Positions 17,437 through 25,739 of a DNA stretch of 64,000 bases are shown here, in pieces. Under the pieces are notes generated by a model that saw only the letters and a list, made by a program, of their open reading frames with translations, had not been told where the DNA came from and did no database searches. Origin of the DNA: JBHOQX01 sp042408595 (GTDB taxonomy: Bacteria; Chloroflexota; Chloroflexia; Chloroflexales; Roseiflexaceae); contig JBHOQX010000100.1 of assembly GCA_042408595.1 (NCBI GenBank), positions 124,001-188,000 on the forward strand. The letters run 5' to 3'. A program made the translations under genes and the position numbers. Numbering within the stretch: position 1 is the first letter of the stretch; the number at the start of each line of letters is the position of its first letter.

Positions 17437-18387
17437 TTACGGACCTCGTTGCTCATCGACCGCCCGCATCACCACCGCCCGCACCACGTCGACAAACTCC
17501 GGGTCGGCGTTCGGCATGCGGATGCGCTGGAGCGCCACGCCAAGCTCGTGGGCCTTGGCCTGGGCCTCGGTGTCGATGTCCCACAGCACCTCCAAATGCT
17601 CGGCGACGAAGCCGAACGGCGCGCTGATGACCGCCCGCACCCCTTCGGCGTGCAGCGCCTCCAGCGCGTCGAGGATATCCGGCCCCAGCCACGGCTCGCC
17701 GGTCATCCCGGCGCTCTGGTAGCAGAAGCGCCAGTCGCGCAGGCCAAGCAGCTCAGCGATGCCGGCGGCGCTCTCGTGCAGCTCGCGCGGGTACGGGTCG
17801 CCCGCCGCGACGATCTTCTCCGGCAGGCTGTGCGCGCTGAAGAGCACCAGCGCGTCGTCGCGCAGCGCGGGCGGGAGCTGCGCCCGGGCGTCCCGGATGC
17901 GGTCGGCGATCAGCCGGCGGAAGCCCGGCTCCTCGTGCCAGCTTTCGACGAATGTCACCTGAAGATCGGCATCCGACAGTTGCGCAAGCGCCTGGTTGAT
18001 GTACTTACGATACCCTTCGAGACTGTAGCGCGAGTAGTGCGGCGCGAGCGCCACCGCGACCGCCTCGCGGATGCCGTCGGCGGCCATCTGCCCGACCGCC
18101 GCGGCGATGAACGGATGCCAGTGCTTCATCCCCAGGTAGACGCGGTAGCTGCCGGGCGATTCGGCCTCCAGGCGCGCCTGAAGCTGCGCGGCGACACTGC
18201 GGCTCAGGTCCAGCAGCGGAGTCCGCCCCCCAACCCGCCGGTAGCGCTCGCGCAGGTCGGCCAGGGCCTCCGGCGCGGGCGCGCGCCCACCGCGGATGTG
18301 GGTGTAGTACGGCTCGACATCGTCCAGCGTCTCGGGCGTGCCGTAGGCCATCAGCAAGACGCCCGTCGGGGGTGTGGGGGTGCTCAT
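17437..18387 (-). CDS. hemH: Ferrochelatase, probably the coproporphyrin III type
   Basis: The 316-residue protein inserts Fe(II) into a porphyrin. Catalytic FSAHSLPEK (His) and the acidic helix in FVAEHLEVLWDID are present, as are GLxDLLxxYRRVGGRTPL-type substrate-loop residues. It lacks the C-terminal Cys cluster of some ferrochelatases. Because the same operon encodes a coproheme decarboxylase, the substrate is most likely coproporphyrin III rather than protoporphyrin IX (CpfC role; inference from context). The spacer to hemE is 66 bp of GTGTCATC-type words. Confidence 0.95.
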   Translation of the reverse strand: MSTPTPPTGVLLMAYGTPETLDDVEPYYTHIRGGRAPAPEALADLRERYRRVGGRTPLLDLSRSVAAQLQARLEAESPGSYRVYLGMKHWHPFIAAAVGQMAADGIREAVAVALAPHYSRYSLEGYRKYINQALAQLSDADLQVTFVESWHEEPGFRRLIADRIRDARAQLPPALRDDALVLFSAHSLPEKIVAAGDPYPRELHESAAGIAELLGLRDWRFCYQSAGMTGEPWLGPDILDALEALHAEGVRAVISAPFGFVAEHLEVLWDIDTEAQAKAHELGVALQRIRMPNADPEFVDVVRAVVMRAVDEQRGP

Positions 18388-18475
18388 AGTTCACCTGTTG
18401 ATCTGACACGGTGACCGGGTGAGACAGCCGATGCCGGGCTGTGGATCATCGTGTCATCGTGTCACGTACTCATCG
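18388..18475. repeat. GTGTCATC / GACACGGTGACC words between hemE and hemH
   Basis: GACACGGTGACCGGGTGAGACAG opposes CATCGTGTCATCGTGTCA; the two halves can pair. Confidence 0.65.
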
Positions 18476-19563
18476 CTCACCGAAAAGGCATGGACGAACT
18501 CCACCAGTCGGGCGACACTCTCGACTGGCGTTTCGGTCAGGATGCCGTGGCCCAGGTTGAAGATGTGCCCCGGGCGCCCGGCGGCGCGGCGCAGCACATC
18601 CGCGGCGCGGCGCTCCAGCTCCGGCCAGGGGGCGAAGAGCGCTGCCGGGTCGAGATTGCCCTGCACGGCGACCTGCGGGCCGAGCTGCGCCCAGGCATCG
18701 TCTAGCCGCACCCCCCAGTCCAGCCCGATCACGTCCGCGCCGGTCGCGCGCAGCAGCGGCAGCATCCCGGCGGTGTCGGTGGCGAAGTAGATCAGCGGGG
18801 GGGAACCGAGAATCGTGCCCCGAGCGCCGGATGGATGGTCCGGGGTCTCGGTGCCTGGTGCTTGGGTCGTGATCGCAGCGATCACCGCCTGCACATACGG
18901 CAGCACGTAGGCTTCGTAGTCGTCCGGGGCGAGCACGCCGGCCCACGAGTCGAAGAGCTGGATGGCATCCGCGCCGGCGGCCACCTGCGCGCGGCAGTAG
19001 TCGCCGACCAGGCGCACGAGCTTGCCCATCAGGGCGCGCCAGGCCTCCGGCTCGCGGTACATCAGCAGCTTGGCGCGGCGGAAGTCCTTCGAGCCGCCGC
19101 CCTCGATCGCGTAGCAGGCGAGCGTGAACGGCGCCCCGCTGAAGCCGATCAGCGGCAGGCGCCCACCGAGCGCTTGCCGCACCAGGCGGATGGCCGCCAG
19201 CGTGTAGCCCGAGTTCTCCTCGGGGTCCGGCAGGCGCAGCGCATCGATGTCGGCGGGGGAGCGCAGCGGGTTATGGATGACCGGCCCCTCGCCCTGCTCA
19301 TAGGACAGGCGCAGGCCCATGCCCTCCAGCGGCGGCAGGATATCGGCGTAGATGATCGCCGCATCCACCGCGAAGGCGTGGACCGGCTGGAGCGTGACCT
19401 CGGCGGCCAACTCCGGCGTCTTGACCATCTCGAGAAAGCCGTAGCGCTCGCGCAGCGCCCGGTACTCGGGCATGTAACGCCCGGCCTGCCGCATGAACCA
19501 CACCGGTGTGCAGTCGGTCGGCGCGCGGCGGCAGGCGTTGAGGAAGCGGTCGTTAGCGGTCAC
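18454..19563 (-). CDS. hemE: Uroporphyrinogen decarboxylase
   Basis: HemE removes four carboxyls from uroporphyrinogen III to give coproporphyrinogen III. The 369-residue protein has VWFMRQAGRYMPEYR, GFSGAPFTLACYAIEG, a central LFDSWAG and a C-terminal FNLGHGILTETPVE. The start is GTG 19563 with GAGGGT 6 bases upstream. Around residues 230-255 it carries about 20 extra residues (TQAPGTETPDHPSGARGT) between the AVIAAI helix and PPLIYFATDT. The DNA there (about 18800-18870) resembles the GGTGCCTGGTGC-type intergenic words, suggesting an in-frame insertion. Confidence 0.96.
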   Translation of the reverse strand: MTANDRFLNACRRAPTDCTPVWFMRQAGRYMPEYRALRERYGFLEMVKTPELAAEVTLQPVHAFAVDAAIIYADILPPLEGMGLRLSYEQGEGPVIHNPLRSPADIDALRLPDPEENSGYTLAAIRLVRQALGGRLPLIGFSGAPFTLACYAIEGGGSKDFRRAKLLMYREPEAWRALMGKLVRLVGDYCRAQVAAGADAIQLFDSWAGVLAPDDYEAYVLPYVQAVIAAITTQAPGTETPDHPSGARGTILGSPPLIYFATDTAGMLPLLRATGADVIGLDWGVRLDDAWAQLGPQVAVQGNLDPAALFAPWPELERRAADVLRRAAGRPGHIFNLGHGILTETPVESVARLVEFVHAFSVSDEYVTR

Positions 19564-19565
19564 GT

Positions 19566-19660
19566 ATGACCCTCGGTGCTGCTGACATGATGACACGAGG
19601 CGTGCCCATCAAGATCAGCTGGTCATCTGGCCATCCTGTCATCGTGTCATCCGATCAGGG
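19566..19660. repeat. GATGACAC / GTGTCATC words between hemQ and hemE
   Basis: TGACATGATGACACGAGG opposes CCTGTCATCGTGTCATCC; the halves are complementary. Confidence 0.65.
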
Positions 19661-20339
19661 CCAGCGCCTCGCGCAGCGGCCGATGGACGCCGGTGATGAT
19701 CGGCGTGTCGCGCAGGGTGTAGCGGCGGGCTTCGGTGGCGCGCAGCGCGACGACCAGGTCGCTGAAGCGGGGCAGGTCCTCGGTCTCGTAGGCGACGACG
19801 AACTCCTGGTCGTCCAGGCCAGTGGTGTAGAGCAAGACCTGGCGGATATCGGCGTACTCATGCCCGATGCGCATGTGCTCGTTCATCATCCCCTGCCGGG
19901 CGTCCTTGCTCATCAGGAACCACTCGGTCGTCTTGCTGAACGGATAGACGATCAGATACGTCTGCCGGTCGTCCAGATCGACCGCCTGTTCCTGAGTTGT
20001 CGGGCGGCGGGTGTAGCTGGATGGGCGGGTGAAGCCGTAGAGCTGGTGGGAAATCTGGCTGTAGACACCAAGGCCGCTGTTGAGCAGCCGGCTGGTCATC
20101 TCCTGCATAGCCAGCGGATCCGTGCCGCGCCGCCAGAGCAGGAGATCGGCGTCGGCCTTGAAGCCGATCGTGCTGTAGGCCCAGGTGGTGATGCCAGGGG
20201 CGGCCTCCTCGATGGCCCGCGCGAACGCCTCGCGCCCCTCGGCGCGCGCGCCGTGCGTGAGGCGCCGCCACGCCGGATCGATGTGGAAGGCGGTGAATTG
20301 GACGAACAACCGCCGGCCCGTGGTTTCATGCTCGGTCAT
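19647..20339 (-). CDS. hemQ: Coproheme decarboxylase (HemQ/ChdC)
   Basis: The 230-residue protein belongs to the chlorite-dismutase fold family. Key residues mark it as a coproheme decarboxylase rather than a chlorite dismutase. Tyr132 lies in VYPFSKT (equivalent to the radical Tyr of Listeria and Geobacillus HemQ), Lys136 is four residues later, and the proximal heme ligand His155 is in MMNEHMRIG. It oxidatively decarboxylates two propionates of coproheme using H2O2, giving heme b. CGGAG sits 8-9 bases before the ATG. It lies between hemE and hemA, fitting the coproporphyrin-dependent route. Confidence 0.93.
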   Translation of the reverse strand: MTEHETTGRRLFVQFTAFHIDPAWRRLTHGARAEGREAFARAIEEAAPGITTWAYSTIGFKADADLLLWRRGTDPLAMQEMTSRLLNSGLGVYSQISHQLYGFTRPSSYTRRPTTQEQAVDLDDRQTYLIVYPFSKTTEWFLMSKDARQGMMNEHMRIGHEYADIRQVLLYTTGLDDQEFVVAYETEDLPRFSDLVVALRATEARRYTLRDTPIITGVHRPLREALALIG

Positions 20340-20344
20340 GGCTG

Positions 20345-20492
20345 TGCTCCGGGTATCTGATGATAGACGGTGGACGATGGACGAGTGATGAATGAAGAAT
20401 GAACAACGAAGAAAGAACGATCGATGACTCCTGTCGCCCCGTCACCGTAGCACTCCGTCACCCTGTCATCGTGCCATCGTGTCACCGCACCG
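20345..20492. repeat. GAATGAAGAATG and GTCATCGTG words between hemA and hemQ
   Basis: Two word types lie side by side: GGTGGACGATGGACGAGTG/GAATGAAGAATGAAC and CCGTCACCCTGTCATCGTGCC. The first also occurs at 57783-57860. Confidence 0.65.
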
Positions 20493-20493
20493 G

Positions 20494-21738
20494 CTAGCGC
20501 TCCAGGGCAAACAGTTCCTCCACGACCGGGGCAAGCTCGACATGGTCCGGGTCTTTCAGGGCGGTGATCGGATGATGCAACAGCTTGTTGACGAGCGCGG
20601 CGGTGAGCGAGTCGATCGCCGCGCGCTGTTCGTCGGTCAACTCCGGGCAGCGCGCGAGGGTGCGGCGCAGTTCGGCGGCGCGGATGGCTTCGGCGCGCTC
20701 GTGCAGCGCCCGGATGGTCGGGACGGCGCGCTGCGCCGCCAGCCATCCGGCGAATTTCGCCGCCTCGGCCGCGACGATCTGCTCGGCGTGGGCGGCGGCG
20801 GCGGCGCGGGCGGCCCGGTTGGCGGCAGCGGTCGCCTGCAGGTCGTCGATGTCGATCAGCGCCACACCTGGCGTCTCCCGCATCTGCGGGTCGATATCGC
20901 GCGGCACGGCCAGGTCGAGCAGCACCAGCGGCGCCGCACGCCCCTCCACGGCCGCCGCCACGGCGGCGGTGTCCAGCACGTAGCCAGGGGCGGCGGTACA
21001 ACTGATCACCACATCGCTCGCCCGCAACGCCGCCGGGAGCGCCTCCATCGGCCAGGCTGCCGCGCCGTAGCGCCCGGCTAGCGCGGCGGCCCTCTCCGGC
21101 GTGCGGTTGGCCACACCGATGCTTCGCGCCCCGCGGCTGCCGATGTGCTTCAACGCCAGCTCGGCCATGCGCCCCGCGCCGATCACCAGGAAGCGCTGCT
21201 CGGACAGCGGCCCGGCGACCTGCCGCGCCCGCTCGAGCGCGACCGAGACGACCGATAGGTGGCTGTGCCCGATCGCCGTGGCGCTGCGGGCGCGTTTGCC
21301 GGCGGCCAGCGCGCTGTGCAGCATACGGTGCAGCACCGGCCCGATCGCGACGGCGGCGTGGGCCGCGGCCAGCGCCTGCTTGAGCTGCCCCAGAATCTGG
21401 TCTTCGCCAAGCACCATCGAGTCGAGCCCGGCGGCCAGCCGAAACACGTGGCGCACGGCCTCATCCCCGGCGAACGTCGCCAGGTACGGCGCGAACCGTT
21501 CCTCCGGCAGGAAGTGCCAGTCCGCCAGAAAGCGCCGCAGCGCCATCGCGCCGGCTTCGCGGTCCTCCGCCAGCCCGCCGACCTCGACACGGTTGCAGGT
21601 CGAGAGAATGTAGCCCTCGGCGGTGTAGCCGGCCAGCGTCCGCAGCGCACCGCATAACTCATCCGGACCGAAGGCCAGTCGCTCACGCAGCGCCACCGGC
21701 GCGGTCCGTTGGTGGATTCCGATGATCACTGGCTGCAC
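20494..21738 (-). CDS. hemA: Glutamyl-tRNA reductase
   Basis: HemA reduces glutamyl-tRNA to glutamate-1-semialdehyde, the first committed and usually regulated step. The 414-residue protein has the catalytic STCNR (Cys48), a LGEDQILGQLKQA helix, an NADPH Rossmann domain (FLVIGAGRMAELALKH) and a C-terminal dimerisation helix. The start is GTG with GAGGG upstream; a second GTG three codons in is possible. It is followed by hemQ after 154 bp of word repeats and preceded by the HTH regulator. Confidence 0.97.
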   Translation of the reverse strand: MQPVIIGIHQRTAPVALRERLAFGPDELCGALRTLAGYTAEGYILSTCNRVEVGGLAEDREAGAMALRRFLADWHFLPEERFAPYLATFAGDEAVRHVFRLAAGLDSMVLGEDQILGQLKQALAAAHAAVAIGPVLHRMLHSALAAGKRARSATAIGHSHLSVVSVALERARQVAGPLSEQRFLVIGAGRMAELALKHIGSRGARSIGVANRTPERAAALAGRYGAAAWPMEALPAALRASDVVISCTAAPGYVLDTAAVAAAVEGRAAPLVLLDLAVPRDIDPQMRETPGVALIDIDDLQATAAANRAARAAAAAHAEQIVAAEAAKFAGWLAAQRAVPTIRALHERAEAIRAAELRRTLARCPELTDEQRAAIDSLTAALVNKLLHHPITALKDPDHVELAPVVEELFALER

Positions 21739-21744
21739 AGCCCG

Positions 21745-21830
21745 CCCTCACGTAGTGTGACACGATGACGACATGACAGGGTGACCAGGTGACAGGGTGA
21801 TGGGGGTGATACGGGTGAAGGCACCAGGCG
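21745..21830. repeat. GATGACA/GGTGACAGG words between the HTH gene and hemA
   Basis: Units GTGTGACACGATGACGACATG, CAGGGTGACCAGGTGACAGGGTG in tandem, one orientation only. Confidence 0.65.
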
Positions 21831-21903
21831 CACGCCCCCCGTCGCTAGCCCCCAGCCGCTCGCCCCTCGTCCCTCGCTGCGTCGCTCTTCATGTCCCTGC
21901 TTC

Positions 21904-22548
21904 CTACCGCTCATACCCATCGATCGCGCCGAGGAGAATAGCGTCCATGAAGCGGTCCATGCGCGCGTGCAACTCGGCGGCCTGCGCCAGATCGTGCGGT
22001 TGGGCGATGCCCGGCAGCGGCAGAGTGAGCCGCGAAAACGAGCCACGGAAGAAGAGAAACGCTTCAACCGTGTCGTGCATGCTGACGCCGGCAGCCTTCG
22101 CCTCGCTGCCATAGCTCGCGCCGACAGCCCGCGCCTCCCGCAGAAAGCGTTCGTCCTCCTCGCGGCGGTTGACGTACTGGATCAGCAGGCCGAGCAACCG
22201 CTGCCCCAGGCCGCGCATCCGCTCGGCGTCGGCGCGGCTAGCGAGGCGGGCATGCCACTCCTGGCGCGCCATCGCCCGCGAGTCCAGCCCCCAGCTGCCC
22301 GCCAGCACGGCCGGCAGCTGCGCCGAGGCCTGCGGCGTCCGCTGGCCGGCCGCCAGGCGCTCCACGGCGGCGCGCTCGAAGCGCCGATGCCCGCCGAGCG
22401 TCCGTTTTGTCGCCAGGCGGCCCGTATCGCCCCAGCGGCGCACCGTCGATGGCGCGACGCCGAGCAGCGCGCTTGCTTCCTGCAGCGAGAGCCACGCCGA
22501 ATCCGACCGCTCGCTCGCGCTGCTGTCTGGCATCGTCTCGCGCTCCAT
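21904..22548 (-). CDS. HTH regulator with C-terminal helical sensor-like domain
   Basis: This 214-residue protein has an excisionase/MerR-type HTH (about residues 15-65: SLQEASALLGVAPSTVRRW, then a TLGGHRRF wing). An all-helical C-terminal domain (about 95-214) recalls RsbR/RsbRD N-terminal or globin-like sensor domains (EAFLFFRGSFSR, AELHARMDRFMDAIL). Its place inside the heme operon suggests it regulates tetrapyrrole synthesis, possibly sensing heme or a precursor (inference). Two starts are possible: 22548 (GGGGGAGC upstream) and 22533 (TGGAG upstream). A longer form to 22620 lacks support. Confidence 0.8.
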   Translation of the reverse strand: MERETMPDSSASERSDSAWLSLQEASALLGVAPSTVRRWGDTGRLATKRTLGGHRRFERAAVERLAAGQRTPQASAQLPAVLAGSWGLDSRAMARQEWHARLASRADAERMRGLGQRLLGLLIQYVNRREEDERFLREARAVGASYGSEAKAAGVSMHDTVEAFLFFRGSFSRLTLPLPGIAQPHDLAQAAELHARMDRFMDAILLGAIDGYER

Positions 22549-22626
22549 GCTGCGCTCGCTCCCCCACCATACCGGACGACACCCTCCCAACGCCGGCCGC
22601 GCAATCGCGATTGCCCCCAAGGCAGC

Positions 22627-24198
22627 CTATGCGATTTGCGTAGGCCGGGTGCCTGCCGCCAGCCGCCCGACCAGCGCAAGCGCGCGGGCCGCGGCCTCCT
22701 GCCCCTGTCGCACGCAGTCGGGGATGCCAACCCCACCGTAGGCTGCGCCGCAGAGCGTCAGGCCCTCGGGCGCAAGCCGCTCGATCCGCGCCACCCGGTC
22801 GAGATGGCCGACATCGTACTGCGGATTGCCGTTCTCCCAGCGGTGCACCCGCGACAGCACCGGCGCGGCGGCGATGCCGAAAATGGCACGCAACTCAGCG
22901 CGGGCCAGCGCGAGCAGCCGCTCGTCGTCCAGCGCCAGCGCCTCCGGGGTGCGCGCTCCGCCGACGAACACCCGCAGCAGCAGGTGGTCATCCGGCGCGC
23001 GCCCGGGGAATTTCTGCGACGTGAGCGTGATCGCGTTGATCGCCCGCCCCTCGCCGCGCGGGATGATCAGGCCGAAGCCGTCGAGCGGCTGCCCGATCTC
23101 TGCGCGCCGGTAGGCCAGCGTGACGATCCCGGTCGAGGCATAGCGGATGGCCCGCACCTCGGCGGCCAGACTGGGCGCGAACGGCGCGACCAGATCGGCG
23201 GCGGCGACGGCCGGCGTCGCCAGAATCACGGCGTCGGCCTCCAGCATCGCGCCGTCGTCGAGCCACAGCCGGTAGGGCGGGCCGCCGGCCGTCGCCGCCG
23301 CCAGCGAGACGACCCGCCGGCCCAGGAGCGTCCGCCCACCGATGCGAGCTTCCAGCGCCGCCACCAGCGTTCCTAGCCCGCCGCGCAGCGTGAGGAAGGG
23401 CGCGGCTCCGGCGGCCGGGGGCCGATGATCGACAACAGGAGGTGGAAGGCGAAAGCCGTGCTGCCGTGGACGACGCAGGAAGCGGGCATAGCCGGCATTC
23501 GCCCGTCGCCCTCCATCCTGCGCGATGCGCTGTTGTACCGCCCGCATCCCCCGGATCAGGCCGCCGTGCCGCAGCTCTAGCTCGCGGAAGCGCGGGAAGG
23601 TCGCCAGCAGGCTCTGGCGCTCGGGATCGGCGCTGTGAATACCGCCCATCAGCGGCTCGGCCAGCCGTTCCAGCGCCTCCTGTCCGAAGCGCCGCCGGAT
23701 GAACGCCGCAAGCGACTCGTCGCCGCCGGGCGGGCGCGGCGGGATGACCAGATCGAGCGCCATCCGCAGCTTGCCCAGGGGCGATAGCAGCGGCGACGCC
23801 ACGAACGGCCCGGCCTGCGTCGGAACGATCAGCTGCATCCCCACGGGCATCGGGCGCGGGCGTCCCCGGTGCAACACCCAGGTCGCCTGGCGCACCGTGG
23901 CGGCCTCGGTGAGCTGCGGCCCCAGCCCCAGCGCGCGGGCCAGGTCCGCCGCCCACGGCTTCTGCGCGACAAACGAGTCCGGCCCGCCCTCGACCAGAAA
24001 GGGCCCGACGCGCTCGGTCAGAATCTTGCCGCCCAGCCGTGGCGTCGCTTCGATCAGGGTGTAGCGCACCGGCACCCCGGCACGGATCGCCCGTTCCAGC
24101 GACTCGGCGGCGGCCAGCCCGGTGATCCCGCCGCCGACGATCACCACATGCGGCGCGTCGCCAGCGCGGCCAGGCACGGACAGGGTGTCAACAGCCAT
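22627..24198 (-). CDS. hemY: Coproporphyrinogen III / protoporphyrinogen oxidase (HemY/CgoX)
   Basis: The 523-residue FAD protein has a dinucleotide-binding VVIVGGGITGLAAAESL, LIEATPRLGGKILTE, FLVEGGPDSF, PLMGGIHSADP and a C-terminal FAD segment LTLCGAAYGGVGIPDCV. With chdC and hemH in the same operon it probably oxidises coproporphyrinogen III to coproporphyrin III (CgoX role), releasing H2O2. It is longer than usual (about 460-480): some 38 Arg/Pro-rich residues around 23405-23520 lie between the RIAQDG helix and PFLTLRGG, apparently an in-frame insertion of repeat-like DNA. It is the first gene of the operon. Confidence 0.94.
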   Translation of the reverse strand: MAVDTLSVPGRAGDAPHVVIVGGGITGLAAAESLERAIRAGVPVRYTLIEATPRLGGKILTERVGPFLVEGGPDSFVAQKPWAADLARALGLGPQLTEAATVRQATWVLHRGRPRPMPVGMQLIVPTQAGPFVASPLLSPLGKLRMALDLVIPPRPPGGDESLAAFIRRRFGQEALERLAEPLMGGIHSADPERQSLLATFPRFRELELRHGGLIRGMRAVQQRIAQDGGRRANAGYARFLRRPRQHGFRLPPPVVDHRPPAAGAAPFLTLRGGLGTLVAALEARIGGRTLLGRRVVSLAAATAGGPPYRLWLDDGAMLEADAVILATPAVAAADLVAPFAPSLAAEVRAIRYASTGIVTLAYRRAEIGQPLDGFGLIIPRGEGRAINAITLTSQKFPGRAPDDHLLLRVFVGGARTPEALALDDERLLALARAELRAIFGIAAAPVLSRVHRWENGNPQYDVGHLDRVARIERLAPEGLTLCGAAYGGVGIPDCVRQGQEAAARALALVGRLAAGTRPTQIA

Positions 24199-24242
24199 GA
24201 GCTTCTGAGGGCAAATCTGCGGAACCTTTCAAACCTGATGAT

Positions 24243-24271
24243 AGTATAGGTAGAATTCACGGTCGTGTCAA
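24243..24271 (-). promoter_or_regulatory. Near-consensus promoter of the heme operon
   Basis: On the minus strand: TTGACA (24266-24271), 17-bp spacer containing GAATTC, and TATACT (24243-24248). Transcription would start near 24236, about 38 bases before the hemY ATG. It is the only strong promoter found for the 12 genes down to hemL. Confidence 0.8.
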
Positions 24272-24581
24272 GGTTCACAAAGTTTATGCATTCGCTATGC
24301 ATGACGTGCCTGATCCCCGTGAGGTGTCAGGATGCAACGCTTCTCCGAGCGACTATCTGAATCGCTTCGGTGACAGGGCATCCGCGGCCGCCCGCAGCAC
24401 GAGCGGTGTGGCGGGGCGAGGCCCGCCCTGCGGCGCTTTGTTAGCCCCAGCAGGCCGTCGCCCCACCCTCGCCCCCTTCTCCGCACGCTTCAGGGGCGAA
24501 CAGATTTCTCTGCCCGTCCCCCTGCCGGCATACGGCGAGCGGGCAGGAGGTAAGGGCCGGCACGGTTAGCCACCCGCGCCC

Positions 24582-24646
24582 CTTCGTTGGCGCGCGCACG
24601 CGCCAACGAAGAGATCGTGGGAGGGCAAAGCCCCTTCAAACCTCCC
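24582..24646. repeat. Composite palindromic element, copy 1
   Basis: Perfect 13-bp arms (24582-24594 and 24599-24611, CTTCGTTGGCGCG) flank CGCA. They are followed directly by AGATCGTGGGAGGGC-AAA-GCCCC and a TTCAAACCTCCC tail. The same order (GCGCG-centred palindrome, then AG(A/G)TCGTGG, then a GAGGGGC hairpin) recurs at 59434-59489 with a different stem sequence. Confidence 0.55.
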
Positions 24647-24740
24647 CCATCGCACATCCCGTCAGTGAGGGAGGGGGGCCGCCGGCCTTCAAGTCGCCCG
24701 GACGCGCTGCGGAGCGCCTATCGTGCGTTGGCCGCGGCCG

Positions 24741-25601
24741 CTAGCGCCGCGGCGGGCGGAAGCCGGCGGACTCAGCGTCCGCCGCCGTGGCGAAGCAGCG
24801 CTCCGGGCCGACCGCGGCATAGTCCTGGCTCCCTGGCACATGGTAGATTTTGTCGCCCCGGCGGTTGATATTGCCCTTCACCGGGTAGCCGGGCGGGCAG
24901 CTTCGGCCCGCGCCGGGCACCCCGGCCGGGTCGGCCCCGCCGACCGGCGTGATGTTCGGCGCCGGCGTCGTCACCGCCGCACGCCGCCCGGCGCACGTCT
25001 GGGGCGACCAGAGGCTGCGGCCGGCGGCCTGGGCGGCCTGCTGCGCCGCCCGGAAGAGCGCCTGGTACTTGTAGGGTAGGTCGTACGTGTATTCGTAGGC
25101 GTACCCCTCGGCGATCATCACCTGGTTGAACAGGCGGCCATCGTCGAGCCAGACATAGCGCAGCAACCGTCCGTACTGGTCGCGGTCCGCCTGGCTGCTG
25201 TCCGCCTCGAGCGCGACGGTCCGGCCAGAAAGGAGCGCCTTGGCGTATGCCGACGCCTCCTGACCGAAGCACTCCACCGGCCGGCGCGGATCGACGCTTT
25301 CCGGGGTATTGATGCCGATCAGGCGCACGCGCTCCTCGCGGCCATCCAGCCGCACGTCGATCGTATCGCCATCGACGACACGAGTCACCCTGGCACGCGG
25401 CAGGCCCGGGGGCGGCGTTGGGTCGCCGGCGGGGCGGATCGCGGGCGCAAGGGTCGTAGCGAGGGGGGGGGTGGCCGCCGGGGGCATGGCGGTCGGCGTC
25501 CCGGCAGGGACCGATGTCGGCAGCAGGCCCGCCGGCAGGCCAGCGCAGGCAACGAACAGCACGACAGCGATCAGCGAAGCGCAAGCCAGACGGCATGTCA
25601 T
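24741..25601 (-). CDS. Secreted thermonuclease-family lipoprotein with C-terminal sunset-like domain
   Basis: This 286-residue protein has a signal peptide with possible lipobox FVAC (Cys about residue 19), a Pro/Thr/Ala linker (about 20-70) and a staphylococcal-nuclease domain (about 70-190: VVDGDTIDV, RVRLIGINTPE, DQYGRLLRYVWL). The C-terminal module (about 225-286: CPPGYPVKGNI, IYHVPGSQDY, PERCF, AESAGFR) is typical of exported Chloroflexi and actinobacterial nucleases. It probably degrades extracellular DNA or RNA. No strong ribosome site is seen. It is divergent from the DinB-like gene. Confidence 0.9.
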   Translation of the reverse strand: MTCRLACASLIAVVLFVACAGLPAGLLPTSVPAGTPTAMPPAATPPLATTLAPAIRPAGDPTPPPGLPRARVTRVVDGDTIDVRLDGREERVRLIGINTPESVDPRRPVECFGQEASAYAKALLSGRTVALEADSSQADRDQYGRLLRYVWLDDGRLFNQVMIAEGYAYEYTYDLPYKYQALFRAAQQAAQAAGRSLWSPQTCAGRRAAVTTPAPNITPVGGADPAGVPGAGRSCPPGYPVKGNINRRGDKIYHVPGSQDYAAVGPERCFATAADAESAGFRPPRR

Positions 25602-25679
25602 AGCCGTTGCGATCGTAACACCGGCACGCGCGCCCGGCCAAGCGCCGCACCGCGCGGTGAGCTACCGCGGCAAACCTTG

Positions 25680-25685
25680 TATAAT
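25680..25685 (+). promoter_or_regulatory. -10 element for the DinB-like gene
   Basis: TATAAT, 54 bases before the ATG at 25740. No good -35 is seen. Confidence 0.5.
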
Positions 25686-25739
25686 GCCAACATCCGCACT
25701 CCATCGACCGGCCCGCAAGGCCAGGAAGAGAGGTCACCG

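Larger units (their letters stand above)
24199..24740. other. 542-bp spacer upstream of the heme operon
   Basis: No gene is seen. It holds the heme promoter (24243-24271), a GTGTGGCGGGGCGAGGCCCGCC palindromic GC patch near 24413, and the composite palindromic element at 24582-24646. The rest is GC-rich spacer. Confidence 0.6.
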
